Shown in pieces: positions 43,831 to 53,494 of a DNA stretch of 64,000 nt. Location: contig CP054936.1 in the NCBI GenBank assembly GCA_013364255.1, positions 682,001 to 746,000 of the forward strand, in the 5' to 3' direction. A program made the position numbers and the translations under genes. The notes under the pieces were generated by a model. The model did not search any database, was not told the DNA's origin, and saw nothing but the letters and a program-made list of their open reading frames with translations. Source of the stretch: Streptomyces seoulensis (GTDB lineage: Bacteria; Actinomycetota; Actinomycetes; Streptomycetales; Streptomycetaceae). Each line of letters starts with the position of its first letter. Position 1 is the stretch's first letter.

Positions 43831-44379
43831 ATGGCCAGTGAGTTCCAGCGGAACAAGCTTCAGGCGATGTTCGACGCGTTCGACGCGGACGGCAACGGCT
43901 ATCTGGAGGAGGGCGACTTCGTGGCGTTGGCCGACCGCTGGGCGCGGTTGCCGCGGGTCGAGCCCGGGTCGGAGCTGGCCGGGCGGGTGGAGGACGTGCT
44001 GCTGGGCTGGTGGGGGCAGCTGACGGCGGCGACGGGCACCGCACGGGAGGGCAGGATCGACCTGGACGGGATCCTCTCCGTGGTGGACCGGCTGCCGGCC
44101 ATGTCCGAGCAGGTCACCGCCACCGCCGACACCATATTCGACGCGGTGGACGAGAACGGCGACGGCCGGATCTCCCGCACCGAGCACCAGCGGCTCGTGG
44201 ACACCTGGCACGGGCAGGGTGTGTCCACCGCAGACGTCTTCGACCGTCTCGACCGGGACGGCGACGGATATCTCGGCCGCGCCGAGTTCGCCGTGCTGTG
44301 GACCCAGTTCTGGGTCAGCGACGACCCGCGCGAGCCCGGCAACCTGCTGTGCGGGCCGCTCCCCGGCACGGCCGGCTGA
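43831..44379 (+). CDS. EF-hand calcium-binding protein (calerythrin-like)
   Basis: This 182-residue cytoplasmic protein has canonical EF-hand loops DADGNGYLEEGD (near 18-29), DENGDGRISRTE (near 109-120) and DRDGDGYLGRAE (near 143-154), plus a degenerate one around residues 60-75. It probably acts as a calcium sensor or buffer. GAGGAGG precedes the chosen ATG; an upstream GTG is in frame but would place the ribosome site within the gene. It is convergent with the glucanase gene. Confidence 0.94.
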   Translation: MASEFQRNKLQAMFDAFDADGNGYLEEGDFVALADRWARLPRVEPGSELAGRVEDVLLGWWGQLTAATGTAREGRIDLDGILSVVDRLPAMSEQVTATADTIFDAVDENGDGRISRTEHQRLVDTWHGQGVSTADVFDRLDRDGDGYLGRAEFAVLWTQFWVSDDPREPGNLLCGPLPGTAG

Positions 44380-44393
44380 ACCGGGCGGACGCG

Positions 44394-44433
44394 ACGGTAC
44401 GGGCCCCCCTCCGCGGAGCGGGACCCGTACCGT
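44394..44433. terminator. bidirectional hairpin between EF-hand and glucanase genes
   Basis: A perfect 10-bp outer stem (44394-44403 with 44424-44433) encloses a second palindrome CTCCGCGGAG. It lies in the 71-base gap between converging stop codons and can end both transcripts. Confidence 0.8.
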
Positions 44434-44450
44434 TCGGTGCTGTCGGCGCG

Positions 44451-47400
44451 CTACTCGACGTTGATCTTGAACGTGCTGGTGGTGTTGCGGATGTCCTGGG
44501 CGTTGCCGCTCATCCGCAGGTTGCGGAAGGTGGCCTCACCGACGGCGGGGCCCTGACCGGGCTCGGGCAGCTCGTTGGCCCAGATGCCGAATCCGGACTT
44601 GGCGTCGAACGCGTCCCCGCTCTTCTTGGAGTTGGTGATGGAGATGTCGGTGAAGATCGTGTCCTTCACCGGGAACTGCGGCTGGCCGCCGACGTAGTTG
44701 GTCTGGAACATCACGCCCCCGTAGGTGGAGTCGTCGATGTCGACGTCGTTGACGCGGATGCCCTGGAACACCTTGGAGGCGGAGAACGCCCAGATGGCCG
44801 GGAAGACCTGCGAGCCCCAGAAGTGGCCGCCGGTCCGTTCCAGGGAGACGTTCTCGATGGTCGTGGGTTCGGTCCCGAAGCCGTTCATCGGGTAGCCGAA
44901 GTCCAGTGAGGAGATGGTGATGCCGGAGTAGACCAGGGTGTCGGCGACGCGGATGTTGCGGAAGGTGTTGCTGTAGCCGCCGTAGACGGCGATGCCGGCC
45001 GCGCGCCAGGTGAGCGTGGAGGTCAGGTTCTCGTAGAGGTTGTTCTTCTCGTCGGCGCCGCCCGCGTCGATCGCGGAGAAGAGGGCGAAGCTGTCGTCGC
45101 CCGTGGCGCGGGCGTCGTTGTTGACGACGTGGTTGTCCGTGGAGCCGTTCGTCATGTTGACGCCGTCGGCGAAGGTGTCACGGATGCGGGAGTTCTGGAT
45201 GGTGATGCTGTCGGTGTTGGCGCCCCAGTACAGGCACACCATGTGCTCGACCCAGATGTTGTCGATGGTGATGTCGGAGACGTTGGCGAAGTCGAAGACC
45301 TTGCCCGGGCCGTCGATGCGGGAGGTGTAGTTGCCGAAGTAGGCGAAGCCGCTGAACACCGAGCCCTTGGCGGTGTTGTCGGCGCGGAAGCCGATGTCGG
45401 TGTTCTCCTGCGAGGAGGGCGCGTGGAAGCGGGTGAACCACGGTCCGGCGCCAATGATCCTGACGGCCTTGCCGTAGACCTGGAACTTGCTGGAGGTCTC
45501 GTAGTCGCCGGCCGGCAGGTAGACGCCGACGAGCTTGCCGGTGGTGTCCATGCGGACCTTGTCGAGGGCGTTCTGCACGTCCTGCTGGGAGAAGCCGGCC
45601 GGGACCGCGTAGGCGGCCGGGTCGGGGTTCGGGGCCGCCGTCGTCTGCTCGGTGTTGATGAAGTCGATGGCGTAGGTGGAGGTGTTGGCCGCGTCCTTCT
45701 GGAGGCGGATCCTGGAGCCGGCCGGGACGGTCCTGCCGAGCAGCAGGTTCGCCTCGTCGTAGATGTGGCGCGGGGCGCCGGAGCCGGGCGAGTTGCCGGG
45801 CGCGGTCTCGTTGCCGTACAGCCAGGCGTACTTCGAGGTGAGGTCGATCGCCTTGAGGAACTGGCCGTCGACGTAGACGTTCAGCGTGGTGTCCGTGCCG
45901 TCGGGGACGGAGAAGCGGGTGACCAGGCTGTTGGTGGCCGCGCGGGTGGTCCACTCGACGTACTGGCCGGTGGCGCTGAGGGTGACCGCCTTGCGGCCGC
46001 TGGCCTCGCCGGCCAGGTCGCCGACGGTCCGGTTCGGGCCGACGACCTTGGCGCCGCCGCCGACCGTGCCGTCCTCCGCCTCGTACATGTCGTACGGCAT
46101 GTCGGCGCCGCGGCCGACGAACAGGGGCTGGGTGGTGGTGTTGTTGGCGCGCTTGACCGGCAGTTCGTTGGCGTCGTCGGCGATGACGGTCTTGACGGTG
46201 TACTTGCCGTTGACGGCCGTCCACGAGCCGAGGCCGACCGGTGCGGTCGTCTGGCCGGCGGCGATGGCGCCGCTGTAGGAGCCGGTCAGGGTCTTGACGG
46301 TGGCGCCCTTGGAGTCCTGGATCGTCAGGGTCACGCCGTGGGCGCCGGCGGCCGAGGCCGTGGTGCCCTGGTTCTTGATCGCCACGGTGAACTTGACCTC
46401 GTCACCCGCCGACGGGCTGGACGGGGACCAGGCGAGGGGTGCGGCGATCAGGTCGGAGCTGGAGACCGGCTTGACGACGAGGGCGTCGGAGCGGGTGTAG
46501 GTGTTGTTGGCCTCGTTCTGCTCGATGACGTTGTTCGACGGGTCCACCTGGGCGCCGACGGTGTAACTGCCCGCGTCCCGGGCGCCGATGCTCGCGGTGA
46601 CCGTCTTCGTCTCGCCCGCGGCGAGCGCCGGGACGTCGGCCGTGGCGGCCTTGGTGCCGCCGAGGGTGAAGTTCAGGTCGGTGGCCTTGGACGCCTTGGT
46701 GCCGCTGTTGGTGACGGTCGCGGTGAGGCTGACGGTGTCCGTCTCGACCGGGGCGGCGGGCGAGTTGGTGATGCCGGTGACCTTGAGGTCGGGGTTGGCG
46801 GCCGGGGTGCCGATCACCTGGACCTCGGCGACCTGTGCGCCCGGGGCGCCGGAGTTGGCGGTGAACTTGAGCTGGATGTCGGCGGCGGCGCCGGTGACCG
46901 GGATGGTGACCGTGTTGCCGCTCGCCGGGTTGAAGGTGTAGTCCTTGGCCGCCGCGAGGCTGGTGAAGGCGGTCGCGTCCTGGTCGCGGCCGAGGACCTG
47001 GATGTTCTGGGTGCGGGTGGACCAGGCGGCGTCCGGGTTGAGCTTGACGACGACCTGGGAGAGATCGGCGTTGGCGCCCAGCTCGGTGGTGAGGGTGGCC
47101 GGGTAGCCGCCGCCCGCGCTCTCCCAATAGGTGCTGAGCTGGCCGTCGTTGGCGTTCGCGGCGACGTAGGTGAAGGTGGCCGAGGACGCCTCGATGGGCT
47201 TGCCCTGGGCGAGGTCGGCGCCGGCGCCCGAACCGGCCCGCGTGACGCTGTTGCTCGCCGCCGACACGTTGCCGGCCGCGTCCTTCGCCTTGACGTAGTA
47301 GGTGACCGTGGCCGCCGCCGACGGGGTGTCGGTGTACGTCGTGACGTCGCCCGCGACCGACTTGACGAGCTGGCCGTTCGCGTAGACGTCGTAGCCGGTG

Positions 47401-48722
47401 ACCTTGACGTTGTCGGTGGAGCCCTGCCAGGTGAGCTTCACGTCGCTGCCGGACTGCGTGTAGGCGAGGTTGCCCGGGGCCGTGGGGGCCTGGGTGTCGC
47501 CGCTCGCCCCCTTGCGGGTGACGCTGTTGCTGTTGGCGGAGACGTTGCCCGCGGCGTCCTTGGCCCGGACGTAGTAGGTGAGGTCGCTGCCGGCCGGCTG
47601 GGTGTCCGTGTACGTCAGGACGTTCCCGGCGACGCTCGCGCGCAACTGCCCGTTGGCGTAGATGTCGTAGCCGGTGACGCCGGTGTCGTCGGTGGCCGCG
47701 CTCCAGGTCAGCTTGATCTGCCCGGTGGCCGGTTCGGTGTAGGCGAGGTTCGTCGGCGCGGTGGGCGCCTGGGTGTCGCCGGTGGCCGGTCCGTAGACCT
47801 CCAGCTCCGACAGCTGGCCCGCCGGCCAGCCGGTGTTGGCGGTGATCAGAACGCGTACGTACCGGGTCGTGGTGGTGTCGAAGTCGATGGTCGCCGACTG
47901 GCCGCCGGCGCTGTCGAAGGTGTACGCCTTGGAGGCGGTCAGGTCGGTGAAGTTCTTGTTGTCCGTCGAGCCCTGGATCTTGAGCGTCTGGCTGCGGCTG
48001 GGCCAGCCGCCGGGCAGCCGCAGGATCACCTGGTTCACCTTGACCGACGAGCCGAGGTCGACCTGTGCCCACTGCGGGAAGGCGTTGTTCGTGCTCTCCC
48101 AGTAGGTGTCGCGGTTGCCGTCACCGGCGTTGGACGCCGGGTAGACGTCGGCGTGGCCGCTCTCGGTGAAGGGCTTGCCCTGGGCGAGGTTGGGTGTCGA
48201 CGCGGTGGCGGTGAGCACCCGCATCTCGCCGAGCTGGGCGGTGGCGGCGACCGAGTTGCCGCTGAAGTCGGCCCGCACGTACCGGGCGAGGGTCGCGGGG
48301 AAGGAGATCTGGACCGTGTTGCCGTTGCCCGGGCCGAAGACGTACTGCGCCGAGGACTTGAGCGTGGTGAAGCTCTTGCCGTCGGCGCTGCCCTGGAGGG
48401 CCAGCGTCTGCTTGCGGGTCTGCCAGTGGACGGGCAGGCGCAGCACGACCTGGCGGACGCGTGCGGTCCGGCCGAGGTCGGTCTGCACCCACTGGGCGGA
48501 GTTCTTCGCGGCCTGCCAGTAGGTGTCGGCGTCGCCGTCGGTGACGTTGGCGGCGGTGTGGGCGCCGAGGGCGCTGCCGGACCTGGCCGGGGCGTCGGCG
48601 GCGGCGTCGGGACCGCCGGCCGCCCGCGCGCCGGCGGCGGGCAGGCCCAGCACCAGGACGGTGGAGGCGAGCGCGGCGGTCGCTGCGCGCCGTCTCCAGG
48701 ATCTCGGCTTGTGTGGGGTCAT
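44451..48722 (-). CDS. secreted multidomain GH87 alpha-1,3-glucanase (mycodextranase/mutanase type)
   Basis: This 1423-residue extracellular enzyme probably cleaves alpha-1,3-glucans of fungal walls or bacterial mutan. Order of domains: signal peptide (1 to about 35), two discoidin/CBM32-like domains (about 45-180 and 185-310), two fibronectin-III domains each opened by GDTQAPTAP (about 312 and 409), a third discoidin domain (about 501-640), two CARDB domains (about 642-870), a CBM6/35-like domain starting MYEAEDGTVGG (about 877-1035) and a GH87-type right-handed parallel beta-helix (about 1040-1423) with Asp-rich segments such as NVSDITIDN, DTFADGVNMTNG and ARATGDDSF. GGGAG precedes ATG. Repeat-rich upstream DNA may hold regulatory sites. 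Confidence 0.9.
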   Translation of the reverse strand: MTPHKPRSWRRRAATAALASTVLVLGLPAAGARAAGGPDAAADAPARSGSALGAHTAANVTDGDADTYWQAAKNSAQWVQTDLGRTARVRQVVLRLPVHWQTRKQTLALQGSADGKSFTTLKSSAQYVFGPGNGNTVQISFPATLARYVRADFSGNSVAATAQLGEMRVLTATASTPNLAQGKPFTESGHADVYPASNAGDGNRDTYWESTNNAFPQWAQVDLGSSVKVNQVILRLPGGWPSRSQTLKIQGSTDNKNFTDLTASKAYTFDSAGGQSATIDFDTTTTRYVRVLITANTGWPAGQLSELEVYGPATGDTQAPTAPTNLAYTEPATGQIKLTWSAATDDTGVTGYDIYANGQLRASVAGNVLTYTDTQPAGSDLTYYVRAKDAAGNVSANSNSVTRKGASGDTQAPTAPGNLAYTQSGSDVKLTWQGSTDNVKVTGYDVYANGQLVKSVAGDVTTYTDTPSAAATVTYYVKAKDAAGNVSAASNSVTRAGSGAGADLAQGKPIEASSATFTYVAANANDGQLSTYWESAGGGYPATLTTELGANADLSQVVVKLNPDAAWSTRTQNIQVLGRDQDATAFTSLAAAKDYTFNPASGNTVTIPVTGAAADIQLKFTANSGAPGAQVAEVQVIGTPAANPDLKVTGITNSPAAPVETDTVSLTATVTNSGTKASKATDLNFTLGGTKAATADVPALAAGETKTVTASIGARDAGSYTVGAQVDPSNNVIEQNEANNTYTRSDALVVKPVSSSDLIAAPLAWSPSSPSAGDEVKFTVAIKNQGTTASAAGAHGVTLTIQDSKGATVKTLTGSYSGAIAAGQTTAPVGLGSWTAVNGKYTVKTVIADDANELPVKRANNTTTQPLFVGRGADMPYDMYEAEDGTVGGGAKVVGPNRTVGDLAGEASGRKAVTLSATGQYVEWTTRAATNSLVTRFSVPDGTDTTLNVYVDGQFLKAIDLTSKYAWLYGNETAPGNSPGSGAPRHIYDEANLLLGRTVPAGSRIRLQKDAANTSTYAIDFINTEQTTAAPNPDPAAYAVPAGFSQQDVQNALDKVRMDTTGKLVGVYLPAGDYETSSKFQVYGKAVRIIGAGPWFTRFHAPSSQENTDIGFRADNTAKGSVFSGFAYFGNYTSRIDGPGKVFDFANVSDITIDNIWVEHMVCLYWGANTDSITIQNSRIRDTFADGVNMTNGSTDNHVVNNDARATGDDSFALFSAIDAGGADEKNNLYENLTSTLTWRAAGIAVYGGYSNTFRNIRVADTLVYSGITISSLDFGYPMNGFGTEPTTIENVSLERTGGHFWGSQVFPAIWAFSASKVFQGIRVNDVDIDDSTYGGVMFQTNYVGGQPQFPVKDTIFTDISITNSKKSGDAFDAKSGFGIWANELPEPGQGPAVGEATFRNLRMSGNAQDIRNTTSTFKINVE

Positions 48723-49290
48723 GCGGGGTCACTCCCTGCGGAGGTTCGCGCGCGCCGGTGCGGCGGCGGGGACGGCTCTTTCCTGGGCAGAGCGGTGGCA
48801 CGTCATCGAGTTTTTGCGCTGTTTCATCGAAATATTGCAGACCGGAGGGCACGCGTCTACGGTCGCGACGGCTCTCATTTCTCCGGGTGCGCCCGAGCAC
48901 CGGGGAGGGATCGCGTCCACGATCACTGATGAGGGCCGTGAGCAGCGGGAATTGACCGTCGAGGGGGAAACCTCGAGGCGCTGCGACCCTTCACGTAAGG
49001 TTACGCAAGTAACGCAAATTCTTGCGTGATCGTGCGGGTCTCATGACGGGGTTTTGCGTAAGGAGCGGAGCACGGCGCTGTCACCCTTGACGTTCGTCAG
49101 GGCGCGCTCGTGCCTCTCGGTCCGGGATTTCGGCGGTCGGCGCTTCTCCGTTCGCCGGTCAGGGAACGGAGAAGCGCGGGGCCGGTGGTCGTTCTGCTCG
49201 GCGCGTTCGCGAGTACGGGGCGCGGGAGCGGGGGTCGTCACACCGGGGCGAGTTCGACGGCCCGGCGTCGCGGCGGGTGTTCCGGCGCGT
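48723..49290. promoter_or_regulatory. glucanase upstream region with repeated TTACGCAA-type motifs
   Basis: This 568-base gap lacks a gene. It is less GC-rich and contains TTACGCAA (49001-49008), ACGCAA-N4-TTGCGT palindrome (49012-49027) and TTGCGTAA (49054-49061), the last being the reverse complement of the first. A TTTCATCGAAA dyad (48822-48832) lies nearer the gene. The cluster of sites suggests binding of a sugar-responsive regulator upstream of the glucanase; identity unknown. Confidence 0.45.
49141..49176 (-). terminator. 13-bp hairpin after the VOC gene
   Basis: A perfect 13-bp inverted repeat (49141-49153 with 49164-49176, ten-base loop) lies about 115 bases beyond the stop of the leftward VOC gene and is its likeliest terminator. 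Confidence 0.65.
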
Positions 49291-49725
49291 TCAGTCGAGA
49301 CAGAACTCGTTGCCCTCGACGTCCTGCATCACGATGCACGACTCGTTCTCCTCGTCGGCGAGCAGCACCCGCACGCGCGCCGCGCCGAGCGCCTCCAGGC
49401 GTACGGCCTCGGCCTCCAGGGTGGCCAGGCGCTCCTCCCCCACCAGTCCGGTGCCGGCCCGCACGTCGAGGTGGACCCGGTTCTTGACGGTCTTGCCCTC
49501 GGGAACGCGCTGGAAGTACAGCCGCGGGCCCGCCCCCGAGGGGTCCACGCAGGCGGACCACGCATCCCGCTGCTCGGGCGGCAGCGAGTCGTCGTAGTCG
49601 TCCCAGGTGTCAAACCCCTCCGGGGGCGGCGGTACGACGTACCCGAGCACCTCGCACCAGAAGCGGGCGACGCGCCCGGGCTCCGCGCAGTCGAAGGTGA
49701 CCTGGAACTTCCTGATGGCTGCCAT
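49291..49725 (-). CDS. VOC (glyoxalase/bleomycin-resistance fold) family protein
   Basis: This 144-residue protein has the vicinal-oxygen-chelate fold in the actinobacterial 'glyoxalase-like' subgroup: FQVTFDCAEPGRVARFWCEVLGY at its start (typical first beta-alpha unit) and VMQDVEGNEFCL at its end, where the Glu is a usual metal ligand. It ends in Asp right after FCL. Substrate is unknown. Monocistronic, leftward. Confidence 0.9.
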   Translation of the reverse strand: MAAIRKFQVTFDCAEPGRVARFWCEVLGYVVPPPPEGFDTWDDYDDSLPPEQRDAWSACVDPSGAGPRLYFQRVPEGKTVKNRVHLDVRAGTGLVGEERLATLEAEAVRLEALGAARVRVLLADEENESCIVMQDVEGNEFCLD

Positions 49726-49810
49726 CGGGGCACCGTAGCAGGGCGTCCTGCCTGCTCACTTCCCTTTTTTCGGGGACGCCAGTGGACGACAGCGGGGCGC
49801 CGGGACGCGC

Positions 49811-51262
49811 CTACCGCGGCGCCTGGAAGCCGCCGATCTCCTCCGCCAGCAGTTCGGCCAGCCGCAGCGGGGTGCGGTCCTCGAACATCGGGCCGATGAG
49901 CTGCACGCCGACCGGCAGGCCCTCGGAGGTCCGGCCCGCCGGCACGGCGGTGGCGGGCAGGCCGGGCATGGTGGCCACACCGGCCCAGACGAGCTGGTCG
50001 AAGTACGGGTACGCGACGCCGTCCACGTCGATCAGGCGCTGCTCCGGATCGGGGTGGTGGTCGTGCGGGAACGCGGGGGTGGGGGTGATCGGGCACACCA
50101 CCGCGTCGAACGCGGCGAACAGCCGCCGCCAGCCGTGGCGGTGCAGTTCGCGGCGGCCGTCGGCCACCAGCCAGTCGCGGTGGCTGAACGCCGCGCCGCG
50201 CAGCCGTGCCGCACCCGGGCTGCGGTCGTCCGCCTCCAGTGCGGCGGCCATCGTCCGCAGCCCCTCGTACGCCTCGGCGGGCATGCGCCCGACGGCGCCG
50301 GAGGTCAGCAACTCCATGTAGAGCAGCCCGGCTTCGGTCAGATCGGGCAGCAGCGGACTGTGCCGCTCGACGCGGGCGCCGCCCGCGGCGAGCGCGTCGG
50401 CCACCCGGTGCACCCCCGCCCGCACGGCGGCCGAGGTGCCGATCAGCGGATGCGCGTCGAGGACCAGCACCCGGAAGTCGGCGAGCCGTTCATGGCGCGC
50501 GGGCGGCAGCGTCAACGCGTACGCCGCACCGGACGTCAGCGGGTCGGGTCCGGCCATGACGTCGAGCAGGAGCGCGAGGTCGCGGGCGGTGCGCGCCATC
50601 GGGCCGACCACGGCGAGGTCCGTCTCGGCCGGCAGGGCCGGTGCGCGCGGCGGGACCATGCCCCGGCTCGCCGCCAGGCCCCACGTCGGCTTGTGCGCGT
50701 AGACGCCGCAGAAGTGCGCGGGGGTGCGCAGCGAGCCGGCGAGGTCGGAGCCGATGGACAGCGCGCCGAACCCGGACGCCAGCGCCGCCGCCGATCCGCC
50801 GGAGGAGCCCCCCGCCGTACGGCCGTGGTCCCACGGGTTGTTGGTGGTGCCGTAGATGTCGTTGAAGGTCTGTATGTCCCGGAGCACGAGGGGCACGTTC
50901 GTCTTGCCGAGCACCACCGCGCCCGCGGCCTTGAGCCGCGAGACCTGCACCGCGTCCTCGGCCGGCACGTGGTCCCGGTGCTGCGGCATGCCCCAGGTGG
51001 TGGGCAGTCCGGCGACGTCGTAGGACTCCTTGACCGTGACCGGGATGCCGAGCAGCGGCCGGTCCTCGCCGCGGGCGCGCGCCCGGTCGGCGTCGCGCGC
51101 GGCGGCCCGCGCGCGGTCGAAGTCGGGTACGCAGATCGCGTTGACCGCCTTGTCGTCGCGCTCGATACGGGCGATCGCCGCGTCGGTCAGCTCCGCCGAG
51201 GTGACGTCACCGGCGCGCAGGGCGGCCGTGAGTTCTGCGACCGTCGCAAAGTTCCAGTCCAT
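49811..51262 (-). CDS. amidase-signature family hydrolase
   Basis: This 483-residue enzyme hydrolyses carboxamides by a Ser-Ser-Lys triad. The lysine is in GIPVTVKESYDVAG (near residue 80), and the Gly/Ser-rich signature is GRTAGGSSGGSAAALASG, followed by the nucleophile region SIGSDLAGSLRTPA. The size fits the family. I start at the ATG encoding MDWNFATVAEL, because the upstream 17 in-frame residues are not typical of the family. Physiological substrate unknown. Confidence 0.93.
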   Translation of the reverse strand: MDWNFATVAELTAALRAGDVTSAELTDAAIARIERDDKAVNAICVPDFDRARAAARDADRARARGEDRPLLGIPVTVKESYDVAGLPTTWGMPQHRDHVPAEDAVQVSRLKAAGAVVLGKTNVPLVLRDIQTFNDIYGTTNNPWDHGRTAGGSSGGSAAALASGFGALSIGSDLAGSLRTPAHFCGVYAHKPTWGLAASRGMVPPRAPALPAETDLAVVGPMARTARDLALLLDVMAGPDPLTSGAAYALTLPPARHERLADFRVLVLDAHPLIGTSAAVRAGVHRVADALAAGGARVERHSPLLPDLTEAGLLYMELLTSGAVGRMPAEAYEGLRTMAAALEADDRSPGAARLRGAAFSHRDWLVADGRRELHRHGWRRLFAAFDAVVCPITPTPAFPHDHHPDPEQRLIDVDGVAYPYFDQLVWAGVATMPGLPATAVPAGRTSEGLPVGVQLIGPMFEDRTPLRLAELLAEEIGGFQAPR

Positions 51263-51373
51263 GCGTCGGACCGTAACGGCCTCCGGGAGGAGCCATAAAA
51301 CATCGTTTCGCACAACCGCCGGATGCCGCCATGAGCCGCCGTCAGGTCCCGTGTCCGCGTGGGAGCCGGGGTC

Positions 51374-52045
51374 TCACTCGGGGGTGCGGATGGCGGCGAT
51401 GTCGAACTGGAGCCGGACCTTCTCGCTGACCATGGCTCCGCCCTGGGCGAGTCTGGCGTTGTAGGTCAGGCCCCAGTCGGAGCGGTTGATCGTCGTGGTG
51501 CCGTCGAAGCCGGCCCGCTCGTAGCCGAACGGGTCGGTGACGTGACCGATGTAGGTCAGCTCCAGGACGACGGGACGGGTGACGTCCTTGATGGTGAGGT
51601 CGCCGCTCATCCGGTACACGTCCTGGCCGGCGAGGCGTACGGAGGTGCTGGTGAACGTCATCCGGGGATGGCGCGCCGCGTCGAGGAAGTCCCGGCCGAC
51701 CAGGTGTGCGTCGCGCTGCTCCACGCCGGTGTCGACACTCGCGGTGGAGAGCACGATCTCGGCGTGTGAGCGCGCCGGATCGCGGCCGTCGAAGTACAGG
51801 CGGCTCTCGTACGCCGCGAAGGCGCCGCGCACCGTCGTCACCATGGCGTGCCGTACGGAGAAGCCGATCCTGCTGTGCGCGGGGTCGATCATCCAGTCCC
51901 CGGTCAGCGCCGCCTGCGCGGCGTCGGGAACGACGGCGGTGGCGGCGGACGCCGACCCGGCCGGACGCACCGCGCCCTCGGGTGCGGCCGGGGCGGCGGA
52001 GGCCGTCGCGGGTCGGAGTGCGGAGCTGCGACCGAAAAGGTTCAT
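51374..52045 (-). CDS. YceI-family lipid-binding protein
   Basis: This 223-residue protein has an Ala-rich head (1-48) and then a YceI lipocalin-like domain opening with GDWMIDPAHSRIGFSVRH and containing FDGTTTINRSDWGL. YceI proteins bind polyprenyl or isoprenoid lipids. No classical signal peptide is seen. It is divergent from the acetyltransferase gene. Confidence 0.93.
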   Translation of the reverse strand: MNLFGRSSALRPATASAAPAAPEGAVRPAGSASAATAVVPDAAQAALTGDWMIDPAHSRIGFSVRHAMVTTVRGAFAAYESRLYFDGRDPARSHAEIVLSTASVDTGVEQRDAHLVGRDFLDAARHPRMTFTSTSVRLAGQDVYRMSGDLTIKDVTRPVVLELTYIGHVTDPFGYERAGFDGTTTINRSDWGLTYNARLAQGGAMVSEKVRLQFDIAAIRTPE

Positions 52046-52184
52046 GAGGCACGTAGGTACGCCAGGGCGGCCGCCGCCACAAGGCCCGGTCGGCGAACCC
52101 GTCGTTTCCCCGGCAGACCTTCACAGGTGGGCGGCATTGTGGGGGCGGGGCGGAGACGGAGGTGACGGGGCGTAGGTTCGGGGC

Positions 52185-52769
52185 ATGACGACCGCTGACG
52201 ACAGGGACTACGTGGTCCGCCCCGCCCGACCCGAGGACGCCGAGGCGATGAAGGCGCTCGACGGCTCCTTCACCACCCGCACCGTCTACCGCGTGACCGT
52301 CACCGAGGAGGGCTTCGCCCTCCGGGAGACGCCGGTGGACCCGCCCCTGCGCAAGGTCTTCCCTGCGCGGGACGCCGACGACGGCTCCCCCGACGGTGCG
52401 GATCCGGACGGACGCACGTACGTCGCCGTCGGCCCCGGCGGCCGTCTGGTGGGCTTCGCCGCCGTCTCCTACGCCGCGTGGAACCGGCGGCTGGTCGTCG
52501 AGGACATCGAGGTCGCGCCCGCGCATCGGGGCCGGGGCGTCGGACGCCGCCTGATGGACCGCGCCGTCGGCTTCGCCCGTGAGCGCGGCGCCGCTCATGT
52601 CTGGCTGGAGGTCACGAACGTCAACGCCCCGGCGATCCGCGCGTACCGCCGCATGGGCTTCGCCTTCTGCGGACTGGACACGGCGCTCTACGACGGCACG
52701 CTCTCGGCGGGCGAGCACGCGCTGTACATGAGCATGCCGTGCCGCCCGGAACCGCAGGCGGCCGGCTGA
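52185..52769 (+). CDS. GNAT N-acetyltransferase, streptothricin-acetyltransferase-like
   Basis: This 194-residue GNAT enzyme has the acetyl-CoA loop VAPAHRGRGVGRRLMD (near 110-125). The C-terminal segment LEVTNVNAPAIRAYRRMGF followed by FCGLDTALYDGT closely resembles streptothricin acetyltransferases, which inactivate streptothricin on its beta-lysine amine. No streptothricin genes are in view. It could protect against basic peptide antibiotics or act on another amine. The divergent YceI gene is not obviously linked. Confidence 0.9.
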   Translation: MTTADDRDYVVRPARPEDAEAMKALDGSFTTRTVYRVTVTEEGFALRETPVDPPLRKVFPARDADDGSPDGADPDGRTYVAVGPGGRLVGFAAVSYAAWNRRLVVEDIEVAPAHRGRGVGRRLMDRAVGFARERGAAHVWLEVTNVNAPAIRAYRRMGFAFCGLDTALYDGTLSAGEHALYMSMPCRPEPQAAG

Positions 52770-52896
52770 CAGGGGGAGCCTCGCGGACCCACGGCCCGTG
52801 ACCCGCGGCCCGCGCGTTCCGGTGCGCGGGCGGCCGGATCACTCGAACGGCCGAGACGCCCGGGCGTACGCGCCGGTCCGGGGGGAAGCTGGGACC

Positions 52897-53484
52897 GTGA
52901 GCATCAGTGGCAGGCACCCGGTAAGCGCCGACCAGATCCGCGCGGCGCTGGCCGCTCTGACGGCCGAACCGACGGCGGATGGGGACGGGAGTCCCGACGG
53001 TCCGCGGGAGGAGGAGCGGCTGCGGCTGCTCGGCGGCCTGCTCGCCAGGACGGAGCTGCTGATCACGGCCGCGACCCGGCTGACCGAGGAGGGCGAGGTC
53101 GAGGACGTCCTCCAGACGCTGCACGGCTGGGGGCAGGAGCTGGGGGCGGACCCCGGCGTCGCGGTCAACGTCCTGACGAACAGGTTGCAGCGCACCGCGC
53201 TCCAGGTCTCCGAGCCCCGGGCGGAGGAACTGCCACCGGGCCGGGAGGCCGCCTTCGCCGCCGTGATGACGGCGGTCTACGCGCTCGGCGCCCAGCTGCA
53301 CGCCGACCGCGACGACGCGGCGGGCACCCGGCAGGCGCTGAGCGGGGCCGAGGAGGCCCTCATCGACACCCTCCAGGGCATGCACGACCTGCGCGTCGCC
53401 ATCGGCGACGCGGCCGGTGCGGAGGATGACGAACGCGATGAGGACGAGGACGCCGGGACGGACGGGCACGGGAGCGGGGACTGA
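52897..53484 (+). CDS. hypothetical protein with acidic C-terminus
   Basis: This 195-residue protein is not recognised. It looks alpha-helical (LLARTELLITAATRLTEEG, then VEDVLQTLHGW), with no signal or membrane segment, and ends in an acidic tail rich in Asp/Glu. The codon bias supports a real gene. I place the start at a GTG preceded by GGGGGAAG; the frame is open further upstream. Confidence 0.75.
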   Translation: MSISGRHPVSADQIRAALAALTAEPTADGDGSPDGPREEERLRLLGGLLARTELLITAATRLTEEGEVEDVLQTLHGWGQELGADPGVAVNVLTNRLQRTALQVSEPRAEELPPGREAAFAAVMTAVYALGAQLHADRDDAAGTRQALSGAEEALIDTLQGMHDLRVAIGDAAGAEDDERDEDEDAGTDGHGSGD

Positions 53485-53494
53485 CCGGCCGCCC

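Noticed and set aside
49054..49899. A 281-codon plus-strand frame over the VOC gene
   Set aside because: It is an antisense shadow; the minus-strand VOC protein has clear family motifs.
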